This document shows positions 17,673-24,609 of a DNA stretch of 64,000 bases, in pieces. The translations under genes were made by a program, and so were the position numbers. Origin of the DNA: Hydrogenophaga sp. (lineage in GTDB: Bacteria > Pseudomonadota > Gammaproteobacteria > Burkholderiales > Burkholderiaceae_C); assembly GCF_030651625.1 (NCBI RefSeq), contig NZ_JAUSCF010000035.1, positions 1-64,000 on the forward strand, in the 5' to 3' direction. The number at the start of each line of letters is the position of its first letter. Positions within the stretch are counted from its first letter, which is position 1. The notes beneath the pieces are model-generated. The model made no database searches, had not been told where the DNA came from, and saw nothing but the letters and a program-made list of their open reading frames with translations.

Positions 17673-18802
17673 TCGGAAACCTTGCCCGCAGCGATGACAA
17701 CGCTGTCGTCAAGAGTGACGGTGCAGCTGCGCATTGGAAAATCAAAGTGACCGCGCGTGTGACGGCCGGCAACTTCATTGGCACCGGTGCTGTAGAGAAA
17801 ATTGCCGGCGATGGCGCGCAGCTCGGTACCGTTGAAGTCGCGTTTGTCGTACAGGGCCATGCTGTCCCAGCGGGCTTGCTCGTTCAAACCGTAGCCGACA
17901 TGGCTCACTGAATAAGACGGCGCCCCCACGCTCCGCCGCTGCGCGGGTCGCTGCCCCCCGAGGGGGCTCGCTTCACCTTGGGGCGGCCCGGCGGTGAAGC
18001 CCTCCAGTTCGGCCCACGCAGCGTAGTGACCTCGCAGCAGTTCTGCATCGACCCCGCTGCCTTCAATGCGCGTGATGCTGTCGTTCTCGATGGTCAGCAC
18101 GATGGGCCGTTCGATGTAACGCTTGAAAGTCAGGTTCACATCGCCTTCGGCCAGCACCAGCGTGCCATTGACCGTGCCCTGCGCGGGGAAGGCCAGCACC
18201 AGTCCGCCCGGCCAGTGTGTGAGCGTGCCGGGGCGGGTGGTGCTGCCCCAGTTGCCACCCACCGTGGCGCCCTGCAGGCGAACAGTGAGGTCGGTGCCGG
18301 CAGCCGATGTGACGCGCATGCGGGTGGCGCTGCGCAAGCGCTTCACGTGGGCCTTGACGCGGGCCTCTGTGGCGTCGTCGGGCAGCAGGCGCACCAGCGC
18401 TTCAGGGTGTTCGTTGCTGATGTAGACGATGCGCGGCTGGGTCTGCCCGTTGCCTTTCAGGATGGCGGGCAACTCGGGTGCGTGCATCAGTCCTTCGACC
18501 GTGCAGTCGAGCACCAGGGTGCAGCCTGAGAGTGCCGCAATCACGGGCGCCAGACCCTGAATGGCCGGACTGGCGCCGGTAGAGCGGGCAACGGGCTCGG
18601 CGGTGGAGAACACGGAAGGCAGGGTGATCGTGAAAACCTGCACACCCGTGCGTGCGGCGGCCAGGCGGGCGAGCTCCATCAAGATGGGACGGCTCTGTGT
18701 TTCACCGAGAATGGCAACCGTGTCCCCCGTTTGTAGGGCGCATCGGCGCAGGACCTCTTCGAAGGCGGCGATCCAGGCCGGTTCGGCCCGCTCTTGCAGC
18801 AT
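17669..18802 (-). CDS. NicX/M29-like metalloenzyme with an in-frame repeat insertion
   Basis: A 377-residue member of the family labelled aminopeptidase M29 or leucyl aminopeptidase, which includes the iron-dependent 2,5-dihydroxypyridine dioxygenase NicX. The C-terminal metal site reads VSHVGYG (His301), then RHTRGHFDFP (His352, Asp354), a His/His-x-Asp arrangement like the one I recall for NicX iron. Residues about 271-296 are encoded by a copy of the GC-rich palindromic repeat and are absent from the expected family flow FTA..YSVSH. The frame stays open across it. It is first in a leftward operon with the hydrolase and ACAD-fold gene, 88 bp from the divergent flavin reductase. A peptidase role remains possible. 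Confidence 0.75.
   Translation of the reverse strand: MLQERAEPAWIAAFEEVLRRCALQTGDTVAILGETQSRPILMELARLAAARTGVQVFTITLPSVFSTAEPVARSTGASPAIQGLAPVIAALSGCTLVLDCTVEGLMHAPELPAILKGNGQTQPRIVYISNEHPEALVRLLPDDATEARVKAHVKRLRSATRMRVTSAAGTDLTVRLQGATVGGNWGSTTRPGTLTHWPGGLVLAFPAQGTVNGTLVLAEGDVNLTFKRYIERPIVLTIENDSITRIEGSGVDAELLRGHYAAWAELEGFTAGPPQGEASPLGGQRPAQRRSVGAPSYSVSHVGYGLNEQARWDSMALYDKRDFNGTELRAIAGNFLYSTGANEVAGRHTRGHFDFPMRSCTVTLDDSVVIAAGKVSE
17922..17998. repeat. Palindromic repeat inside the NicX-like coding sequence
   Basis: About 76 bp, nearly identical to 32519-32597 and in the same orientation: ccacgctccgccgctgcg, cgggtcgctg, C6GAG5CT, then ccttggggcggcccggcgg. One base of length differs between the two. 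It encodes about 25 residues, including PPQGEASPLGGQRPAQRRSV. Confidence 0.85.
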
Positions 18803-18853
18803 ACTGTCTCCTCTTCCGGTGACCGTCGACCAACAGGGACATTGGTACGGATG

Positions 18854-18889
18854 TTGTCATTATTCATGAATTTTCATATAAATTCCACG
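18854..18889 (+). promoter_or_regulatory. Strong promoter with an operator in its spacer (flavin reductase)
   Basis: TTGTCA (18854-18859), a 17-bp spacer and TATAAA (18877-18882) closely match the housekeeping consensus. The perfect palindrome ATTCATGAAT (18862-18871) lies inside the spacer, an ideal repressor site for the MarR regulator encoded downstream. Transcription should begin near 18889, two bases before the ATG at 18891, so the mRNA would be leaderless or nearly so. No ribosome site precedes that ATG. Confidence 0.6.
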
Positions 18890-18890
18890 C

Positions 18891-19412
18891 ATGTCCCCAG
18901 CCCGTCAAGCCGGCCATCAGGCGCGGCCCCCTGATTTCTCCTCGCTCGAATTTCGAGCGTCGTTGGGCATGTTCGCCACCGGCGTGACCATCGTGACTGC
19001 GCGAACAAGCACGGGCGAACTGGTGGGACTGACCGCGAGTTCCTTCAACTCCGTCTCGCTTGACCCTCCACTGGTGTTATGGAGCCTGGCTACTGTGGCG
19101 GGGTCCATGTCGGCTTTTTCCAATGGCCGGCACTACGCCATCAATGTGCTGGCGGCCGACCAGCAGCAACTGGCCGAGCGTTTCGCCTCACCGGTGGCGG
19201 ACCGCTGGGCAGGGGTGAGCTTCACGGAAGGCGTCAACGGTGCACCGCTGCTGGCAGGTGCGGTGGCCAGCTTCGAGTGTTTCAACCGCAGCCAGTACGC
19301 CGAGGGCGACCATGTGATTTTTGTGGGTGAGGTGGAGCGCTGTGGCCACCGCCCCGGCGTAGCGCCGCTGCTGTACCACGGTGGGCGGTTCTACACCGAG
19401 CACCCGCTGTGA
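18891..19412 (+). CDS. Flavin reductase (HpaC-like)
   Basis: A 173-residue NAD(P)H:flavin oxidoreductase of the HpaC/FMN-binding split-barrel family. Evidence: FRASLGMFATGVTIVTA near residues 22-38, VGLTASSFNSVSLDPPLVLW near 44-63, FSNGRHYAINVLAADQQ, and EGDHVIFVGEVE near the C-terminus. It would supply reduced FAD or FMN to a monooxygenase, and the ACAD-fold protein of the divergent operon is the obvious partner. The start has no Shine-Dalgarno sequence and lies almost at the predicted transcription start. Confidence 0.9.
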   Translation: MSPARQAGHQARPPDFSSLEFRASLGMFATGVTIVTARTSTGELVGLTASSFNSVSLDPPLVLWSLATVAGSMSAFSNGRHYAINVLAADQQQLAERFASPVADRWAGVSFTEGVNGAPLLAGAVASFECFNRSQYAEGDHVIFVGEVERCGHRPGVAPLLYHGGRFYTEHPL

Positions 19413-19417
19413 TGGGA

Positions 19418-19526
19418 CACCCCCCTGCGCCGCTGCGCGGCTTCCCCCCTCTCTGGCGCGCCCTTGGGGCGCCTGGAGGGGAGACGGCATCTTGGGCCGG
19501 CGGAGCCGGACCCTTGATACCCCTGG
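19418..19526. repeat. GC-rich palindromic intergenic repeat
   Basis: C6TGCGCCGCTGCGCGG, then ggcgcgcccttggggcgcc, then gccggcggagccgg and a tail. It fills half of the 220-bp gap between the reductase and MarR genes. Confidence 0.7.
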
Positions 19527-19634
19527 ATGGAGACACTTCTCTCGCTCCCTCTGGGACATGCTTGGCCTGCCCTGAAGCCGTGGAAGGTATCTAAGGGCCG
19601 TGGCCGAGCCTTTCAACGACCTCCTCCCTGCCGC

Positions 19635-20066
19635 ATGACGACCCACGGTCGCTTTGTTGACGACTACCTCGGCTACCTGCTGGGCCAGGCCAATCACGCG
19701 CTGTTCAAGGACTTCGAGGCGGTGGTGCGCGAAGCCGGCCTGAGCTCGCTGGAATGGCGTGTGCTGGCCACGCTGAGCGGTCAGCCTGGTTTGCCGGTGG
19801 GGCAACTGGCACACGAAGTGCTGAGCCAGCAGCCCACCGTGACCAAGCTGGTCCAGCGCCTCGCGGCCCAGGGCTGGGTGGCTTTGCTGGGCGATCCGGT
19901 TGACCAGCGGCGTACCTTGGTGACAATCACACCCGCGGGGCAGAAGAAGGCGTCTGCCCTGATCGAACAAGCGCGCGAGCACGAGGCGCACACCTTGCGG
20001 GGCCTGAGCGCTGCCGACATCACCAGGCTCAAGCGCCAACTGCGCCGGCTGGCTCAGCCCGGCTGA
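19635..20066 (+). CDS. MarR-family transcriptional regulator
   Basis: A 143-residue winged-helix repressor. It starts MTTHGRFVDDYLGYLLGQAN; the recognition region is GQLAHEVLSQQPTVTKLVQR, with the wing GWVALLGDPVDQRRTLVTIT near residues 75-100. This order matches MarR. In the same orientation as the flavin reductase, it is the likely repressor of the divergent catabolic promoters (NicR of nicotinate catabolism is also a MarR protein). The start at 19635 fits the family length; longer in-frame starts lie in repeat DNA. Confidence 0.9.
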   Translation: MTTHGRFVDDYLGYLLGQANHALFKDFEAVVREAGLSSLEWRVLATLSGQPGLPVGQLAHEVLSQQPTVTKLVQRLAAQGWVALLGDPVDQRRTLVTITPAGQKKASALIEQAREHEAHTLRGLSAADITRLKRQLRRLAQPG

Positions 20067-20097
20067 ACACCCGCAAGGCCGATGCTGGGGGACGGAC

Positions 20098-20487
20098 TCA
20101 AACCGATCCGCCCGCCTCTGGCCGGATCATGGCCACCAGCTTGGGTAGCCGCCTGGCCACAGCGCGTTCTGCATCGCGCTCGATGGCACGGTACAGATTC
20201 AGCGCCTGGGCGCCGGCCTCCGTGAGCGCCGCACCGCCGCCGGCGGAGCCGCCGCGCTGGGTCAGCACCAGCGGTTCGAAGAAATCCTGGTTCATGGATT
20301 TCACCAGCGACCACACACGCTGGTAGCTCATGCCAAGCCGACGACCCGCTTCCGCAATAGAGCCGGTCTCCGCGATGGCCTGCAGCACATCTGCCTTACC
20401 CGGACCAATGGCCACCGCGTGCTTGAGCTGCACCCGAAACCGGGTTTTGGCGTCCAGCAGTGAGGTACTGAGTGTGGGCTTCAACAT
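20098..20487 (-). CDS. modE: Single-domain ModE-like molybdate regulator
   Basis: 129 residues covering only the winged-helix domain of ModE: IAETGSIAEAGRRLGMSYQR, then VWSLVKSMN near residues 38-66, and the following VLTQRGGSAGGGAALTEAG. The two molybdate-binding (molbindin) domains of full ModE are missing, as in several proteobacterial short forms, so how molybdate is sensed is unclear. It is divergent from modABC, with a palindrome between. The start MLKPTLST at 20487 is preferred over a longer frame lacking family similarity. Confidence 0.85.
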   Translation of the reverse strand: MLKPTLSTSLLDAKTRFRVQLKHAVAIGPGKADVLQAIAETGSIAEAGRRLGMSYQRVWSLVKSMNQDFFEPLVLTQRGGSAGGGAALTEAGAQALNLYRAIERDAERAVARRLPKLVAMIRPEAGGSV

Positions 20488-20549
20488 GCCGCGTATTGTC
20501 GCGCAGCGATGCCAGGCCGGCTGAACGAAAGTCGCCTTGTGAATTACCG

Positions 20550-20575
20550 TCGATATACTCGTCAAACGATATCGA
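20550..20575. promoter_or_regulatory. Candidate ModE operator in the modE-modA gap
   Basis: Perfect inverted repeat TCGATAT-N12-ATATCGA. The left arm overlaps a possible -10 element TATACT (20554-20559) of modA, so binding would block transcription. The arms resemble the AT-rich TATAT half-sites known for ModE. Confidence 0.6.
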
Positions 20576-20633
20576 AACTGAAATAGTTCGAAGCATCCCG
20601 CGTATTGCCATGTACCTCACCCGGAACCTCGCC

Positions 20634-21422
20634 ATGAGATCAACTCACTTTGCTTTTGCCCGCAGTGCAGCTGGTCTTCTGCTGTCACTGGCCGCGCTGC
20701 ATTCCGCCAGCGCCCAGACCGTGCCGACGCTCGCCGCAGCATCGGACCTGAAGTTCGCCATTGAAGAAGTAGCGGCCCAGTTCGAAAAATCCACCGGCCA
20801 GAAGCTGCGCCTCGTGTTCGGCTCATCGGGCAACTTCAAGACTCAGATCCTGCAAGGGGCGCCGTTTCATCTGTTCATGTCGGCCGACGAAAACTTCGTC
20901 TACGAACTGGCCGACGCCGGCAAGACGGAAGACCGGGGTCGCGCCTATGCGGTCGGTCGCATCGGCATCATGGTGCCGCACGGCTCGCCCTTGAAGGCAG
21001 ACGGTGAGCTTAAGGATCTGGCGGCTGCGCTGAGAGACGGCCGGCTGCAGAAGTTCGCCATCGCCAACCCCGACCACGCACCCTACGGTGCGCGGGCCAT
21101 GGAAGCGCTCAAGCACCAGCAGCTGTGGGACGGGCTGCAGGGTAAGCTGGTGCTGGGCGAGAACATTTCCCAGGCCGCGCAGTTCGCCACCTCCGGCTCG
21201 GCGCAGGGTGGCATCATCGCCTACTCGTTGGCGCTGGCACCCACCGTGGCGAGGCTGGGCAGCTTTGCGCTGATCCCCGAGCAATGGCACCAACCCCTTA
21301 AGCAGCGCATGGTGCTGGTCAAGGGTGCGCCACCAGAAGCGCGTGCTTTTTATGACTACATTTCCACTGCCCCCGCACAAGAAATCATGGTGCGCCATGG
21401 CTTCGCGATGCCCAAGCACTGA
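20634..21422 (+). CDS. modA: Molybdate ABC transporter, periplasmic binding protein
   Basis: 262 residues beginning with a signal peptide (MRSTHFAFARSAAGLLLSLA, cut after SASA). The mature start TVPTLAAASDLKFAIEEVA and FGSSGNFKTQILQGAPFHLF, with its two oxyanion-binding Ser clusters, are typical of ModA. So is MSADENFVYELADAG. It captures molybdate or tungstate for ModBC. The ATG at 20634 has a GGAA 8 bases before it; the ATG at 20610 would add eight residues. modB follows by 18 bp. Confidence 0.93.
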   Translation: MRSTHFAFARSAAGLLLSLAALHSASAQTVPTLAAASDLKFAIEEVAAQFEKSTGQKLRLVFGSSGNFKTQILQGAPFHLFMSADENFVYELADAGKTEDRGRAYAVGRIGIMVPHGSPLKADGELKDLAAALRDGRLQKFAIANPDHAPYGARAMEALKHQQLWDGLQGKLVLGENISQAAQFATSGSAQGGIIAYSLALAPTVARLGSFALIPEQWHQPLKQRMVLVKGAPPEARAFYDYISTAPAQEIMVRHGFAMPKH

Positions 21423-21440
21423 CCGACTTTCACGAACCCC

Positions 21441-22106
21441 ATGGACTGGCAGGCGCTGATTCTTTCGCTGGAACTGGCCGCGGTCACGCTGCTGGTGTTG
21501 CTGCCTGCCGGTGTGTGGCTGGGGCGCTGGCTGGCCTACACCGGGTTTGCCGGCAAGGCCTGGATTGAAGCGGTGGTGGTGCTGCCCCTGGTGCTGCCAC
21601 CCACCGTGCTGGGCTACTACCTGCTGGTGGCCATGGGCGGTGCATCGCCCCTGGGCGCGTGGCTGGCCAACACCTTCGGCGTGCAACTGACATTCAACTT
21701 TCTGGGCCTGCTGATTGCCTCGCTCATCTTCAATGTCCCGTTTCTGGTGCAACCGGTGCAGCGCGCGTTCGAGGCCATTCCGCGCGATCTGGCCGAGGCG
21801 GCCGCGGTGAGCGGTCTATCGGGCTGGCAGACCTTCTGGCGTGTGGAGCTGCCGCTGGCCTGGCCGGGCGTGCTGTCGGCCAGCGTGCTGACCTTCGTGC
21901 ACACACTCGGTGAATTCGGTGTGGTGCTGATGGTGGGTGGCAGCATCCCGGGCGAGACGCGCACCATTGCCATCTCGATCTACGACAAGGTGCAGTCTTT
22001 TGATCTGGCCGGTGCCAACCAGATGGCACTGTTGCTGCTGGTGTTCTCGCTGGTGGCGGTGGGCGCGTCGTTCTTCGCGTCGGCACGACTGGCGGTGCGC
22101 AGATGA
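21441..22106 (+). CDS. modB: Molybdate ABC transporter permease
   Basis: A 221-residue inner-membrane permease with about five TM helices. The EAA loop that contacts ModC reads RAFEAIPRDLAEAAAVSGLS near residues 107-126, and the ModB marks VVLPLVLPPTVLGYYLL (near 51-67) and VLTFVHTLGEFGVVLMVGG (near 151-169) are clear. It ends with a 4-bp ATGA overlap with modC. Confidence 0.95.
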   Translation: MDWQALILSLELAAVTLLVLLPAGVWLGRWLAYTGFAGKAWIEAVVVLPLVLPPTVLGYYLLVAMGGASPLGAWLANTFGVQLTFNFLGLLIASLIFNVPFLVQPVQRAFEAIPRDLAEAAAVSGLSGWQTFWRVELPLAWPGVLSASVLTFVHTLGEFGVVLMVGGSIPGETRTIAISIYDKVQSFDLAGANQMALLLLVFSLVAVGASFFASARLAVRR

Positions 22107-23236
22107 GCCTCACCGACCGGGCGCTCTTCGCCGAGGTGGCGCAAGACCTGCCCATGTCCCTGCACAGCAGCCTGCGTTGCGAAGCGGGTGAATTGCTGGC
22201 GCTGGTGGGGCCATCGGGCGCGGGCAAGACCTCGATGATGCGTGTACTGGCCGGTTTGATGCGCCCGCAGAGCGGCAAGGTGGTGGTGGGTGGCGAGGTC
22301 TGGTGCGACACGCAGCAGGGTATCTGGCTGCCACCGCAACGTCGCCACGTGGGCCTGGTGTTCCAGAACTACGCGCTGATGCCACATCTGAGCGCGCAGG
22401 GCAATGTGACCTTGTCACTGCTGCACCTGCCCCCCACTGAACGCTCACGGCAAGCCCGCCACTGGCTGGATCATGTGGGCCTGAGCGCCGACCAGCAGGA
22501 CCGCCGTCCCGCAGCCCTCTCAGGTGGGCAGCAGCAGCGCGTGGCCGTGGCACGCGCACTGGCGCGCGAACCCAGCCTGCTGCTGCTGGACGAACCCTTT
22601 TCTGCGGTGGACCAGATGAACCGCCAGGGCCTGTACCGGTTGTTGGCCGATCTTCGACGCGAACTGGAGATACCGATCATTCTTGTCACCCACGACCTGA
22701 ACGAGGCCCGCATGCTGGCCGACCGGCTGGTGGTGATGGACGCCGGCCGCGTGCTGCAGACCGGCACGCCAGCCAGCATCCACGACGCGCCGCGCAACGC
22801 CCGTGTCGCCGACCTGGTCGGTATCCACAATCGCTTCCAGGGTGTCTGGCTGGGCAAAGCTGGGACGACGGGCATGGGGCGGATGCGCTGGGTGGCGACC
22901 ACGAGCAAAGGCATGCGGGGAGACGCCCCGGTGCTCACCGTGCGCGACAAAGGCAGGCTGCCCGATGGCCAGGAAGTGACCTGGGTGATCCCGAGTGACG
23001 GCATCACGCTGCTGGCACCGGGTGCCCATGCACCTGGCGACTTCGCTGCAGAGGTGGTGGAAGCCAGGCATCTGGGCGAGATCACGCTGGCAACGCTGGC
23101 ACTCGCGGCCGTGCCGGGTGCGCCACTGCGACTCACGCTGTCAGGCGCGCAGCGCCAGCGTCTGGTGGCGGGTGCGCGATGCTGGGTGCGGCTGGCCATG
23201 GACAAGGTGCATGTGATGCCGGTGCGTTCGCCTTGA
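22103..23236 (+). CDS. modC: Molybdate ABC transporter ATPase
   Basis: A 377-residue ATPase. Walker A GPSGAGKTS is near residues 36-44, the Q-loop VGLVFQNYALMPHL follows, then the signature ALSGGQQQRVAVARAL, Walker B LLLLDEPFSAVD and the H-loop VTHDLNEA. The last ~130 residues form a TOBE/molybdate-binding region that may regulate transport. It is the last gene of modABC. No clear terminator follows; the next gene is 111 bp on. Confidence 0.95.
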   Translation: MSLTDRALFAEVAQDLPMSLHSSLRCEAGELLALVGPSGAGKTSMMRVLAGLMRPQSGKVVVGGEVWCDTQQGIWLPPQRRHVGLVFQNYALMPHLSAQGNVTLSLLHLPPTERSRQARHWLDHVGLSADQQDRRPAALSGGQQQRVAVARALAREPSLLLLDEPFSAVDQMNRQGLYRLLADLRRELEIPIILVTHDLNEARMLADRLVVMDAGRVLQTGTPASIHDAPRNARVADLVGIHNRFQGVWLGKAGTTGMGRMRWVATTSKGMRGDAPVLTVRDKGRLPDGQEVTWVIPSDGITLLAPGAHAPGDFAAEVVEARHLGEITLATLALAAVPGAPLRLTLSGAQRQRLVAGARCWVRLAMDKVHVMPVRSP

Positions 23237-23347
23237 AGGCGATGCGCACGCTCCAGTCGGATCGTCTGCCGGCTCTCTTCTGAGCCAAGGCATCCGCGTC
23301 GCGCACCTCACAGGCAACGCGCCTGCCTTGCCCTAACATCGCTGGCC

Positions 23348-24247
23348 ATGATCGCCCTCCAACGCAAGACACACCTCGACACGCTCGCCGTCACCCTGCT
23401 GGTGGCGTGCTGCGCCTTTTGGGGTTTCCAGCAGATCCTCATCAAGTTCGCGGTGCAGGAGATTCCGCCGCTGTGGCAGGCCTCCCTGCGCATGGTGGGT
23501 GCCACCGCCCTGCTCTGGCTTTGGTGCTTGGCGCGGGGTGTGAAGCTGTTCGAACGCGACGGCACGCTGGGCGCGGGCCTGCTCGCGGGCCTGCTGTTTG
23601 CCGGCGAGTTCTGTTTCATCTACCTGGGCCTGATGCACACCAGTGCGTCGCGCCTCACGGTGTTTCTCTACACCAGCCCGTTCGTGGTGGCGCTGCTGCT
23701 ACCTCGCGTGATCCCCAGCGAAGCCCTGCGCCGCATCCAGTGGATCGGGCTGACACTGGCGTTTATGGCGGTGGCCATCGCGTTCAGCGAAGGCTTCCTG
23801 CAGCACTCGCCTGTGGCCGGCCAGTGGAAAGGCGATGCCATGGGGCTGGCCGCCGGCATCCTGTGGGGGCTGACCACCCTCACCATCCGCGCCACCCGGC
23901 TCTCTGGCGCCAGCGCCGAAAAGACGCTGTTCTATCAATTGGGTGTGACCGCGCTGGTGGCGCCGGTGCTGTCGCTCGCGTTGGGTGAGTCCTGGGGCTT
24001 CGGGTATTCGACGCTGGCCTGGGTTTCGGTGGCGCTGCAGACCGTGGTGGGCGCCTTCATCAGCTACCTCACCTGGATGTGGATGCTGCGCCACTACCCG
24101 GCCACACAGATGAGCACCTTCACTTTCCTCACCCCCGTGTTTGCATTGGTGTTCGGTGTGGTGCTGCTGGGCGAGCCGCTGACGGTGCAACTGGTGGTGG
24201 CGCTGGTGGGGGTGGCGGTGGGCATTGTTCTCGTGAGCAGGAGATAG
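23348..24247 (+). CDS. EamA/DMT-family transporter
   Basis: A 299-residue inner-membrane protein with ten predicted TM helices in two EamA halves. FWGFQQILIKFAVQEIPPLW opens the first, and LWGLTTLTIRATRLSGASAE and FLTPVFALVFGVVLLGE lie in the second. Such proteins export or import metabolites such as amino acids or purines. Substrate not identifiable. It sits alone between modC and a repeat-filled gap. Confidence 0.88.
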   Translation: MIALQRKTHLDTLAVTLLVACCAFWGFQQILIKFAVQEIPPLWQASLRMVGATALLWLWCLARGVKLFERDGTLGAGLLAGLLFAGEFCFIYLGLMHTSASRLTVFLYTSPFVVALLLPRVIPSEALRRIQWIGLTLAFMAVAIAFSEGFLQHSPVAGQWKGDAMGLAAGILWGLTTLTIRATRLSGASAEKTLFYQLGVTALVAPVLSLALGESWGFGYSTLAWVSVALQTVVGAFISYLTWMWMLRHYPATQMSTFTFLTPVFALVFGVVLLGEPLTVQLVVALVGVAVGIVLVSRR

Positions 24248-24249
24248 GA

Positions 24250-24338
24250 ACACCCCCCGCGCCGCCTGCGGCGTCACCCCCCTGAAGGGGGGCGCACCCA
24301 GTGGCCTGGCGAAGCCAGTTCCACGGGTGCTCTGGAAG
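24250..24338. repeat. GC-rich palindromic intergenic repeat
   Basis: C6GCGCCGCCTGCGGCG, then C6TGAAG6, then cctggcgaagccag and gggtgctctgg. Starts 3 bp after the transporter stop. Confidence 0.8.
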
Positions 24339-24369
24339 AACGCCCCCTCGCCGGAGACAGTACCTTGCT

Positions 24370-24405
24370 CCCTCGCCCCTCTGGGGAGAGGGTTGGGGTG
24401 AGGGG
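24370..24405. repeat. CCCTC...GAGAGGGTTGGGGTGAGGG dispersed repeat
   Basis: A widespread pyrimidine/purine hairpin element. A reverse-oriented relative (cccctcaccccaccctctcc) is at 57725-57757. Confidence 0.6.
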
Positions 24406-24417
24406 CAGGCAGGAGGT

Positions 24418-24512
24418 CACCCCCCGCGTCGCCTGCGGCGGCACCCCCCTGAAGGGGGGCGACACCAGAGGCCAGTCCTGAGCCTGTCGAAGGGCGGTTC
24501 CGCGGTACCTCT
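24418..24512. repeat. GC-rich palindromic repeat interrupted by a second repeat
   Basis: Same modules as at 24250, but the terminal stem is replaced by cctgagcctgtcgaaggg (24477-24494), a copy of the CTTCGACAGGCTCAG repeat. With 24250 and 24370 it accounts for almost all of the 360-bp gap before the amidase. Confidence 0.75.
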
Positions 24513-24609
24513 GGAATAAGGCACGTCAAGCGTGGCGGGTTGCGCTTTATCGCGGTACAACCTGTTTGCGAAATACAGCAGCCTGTCTCCACCCTCAATC
24601 CATCTGCCC

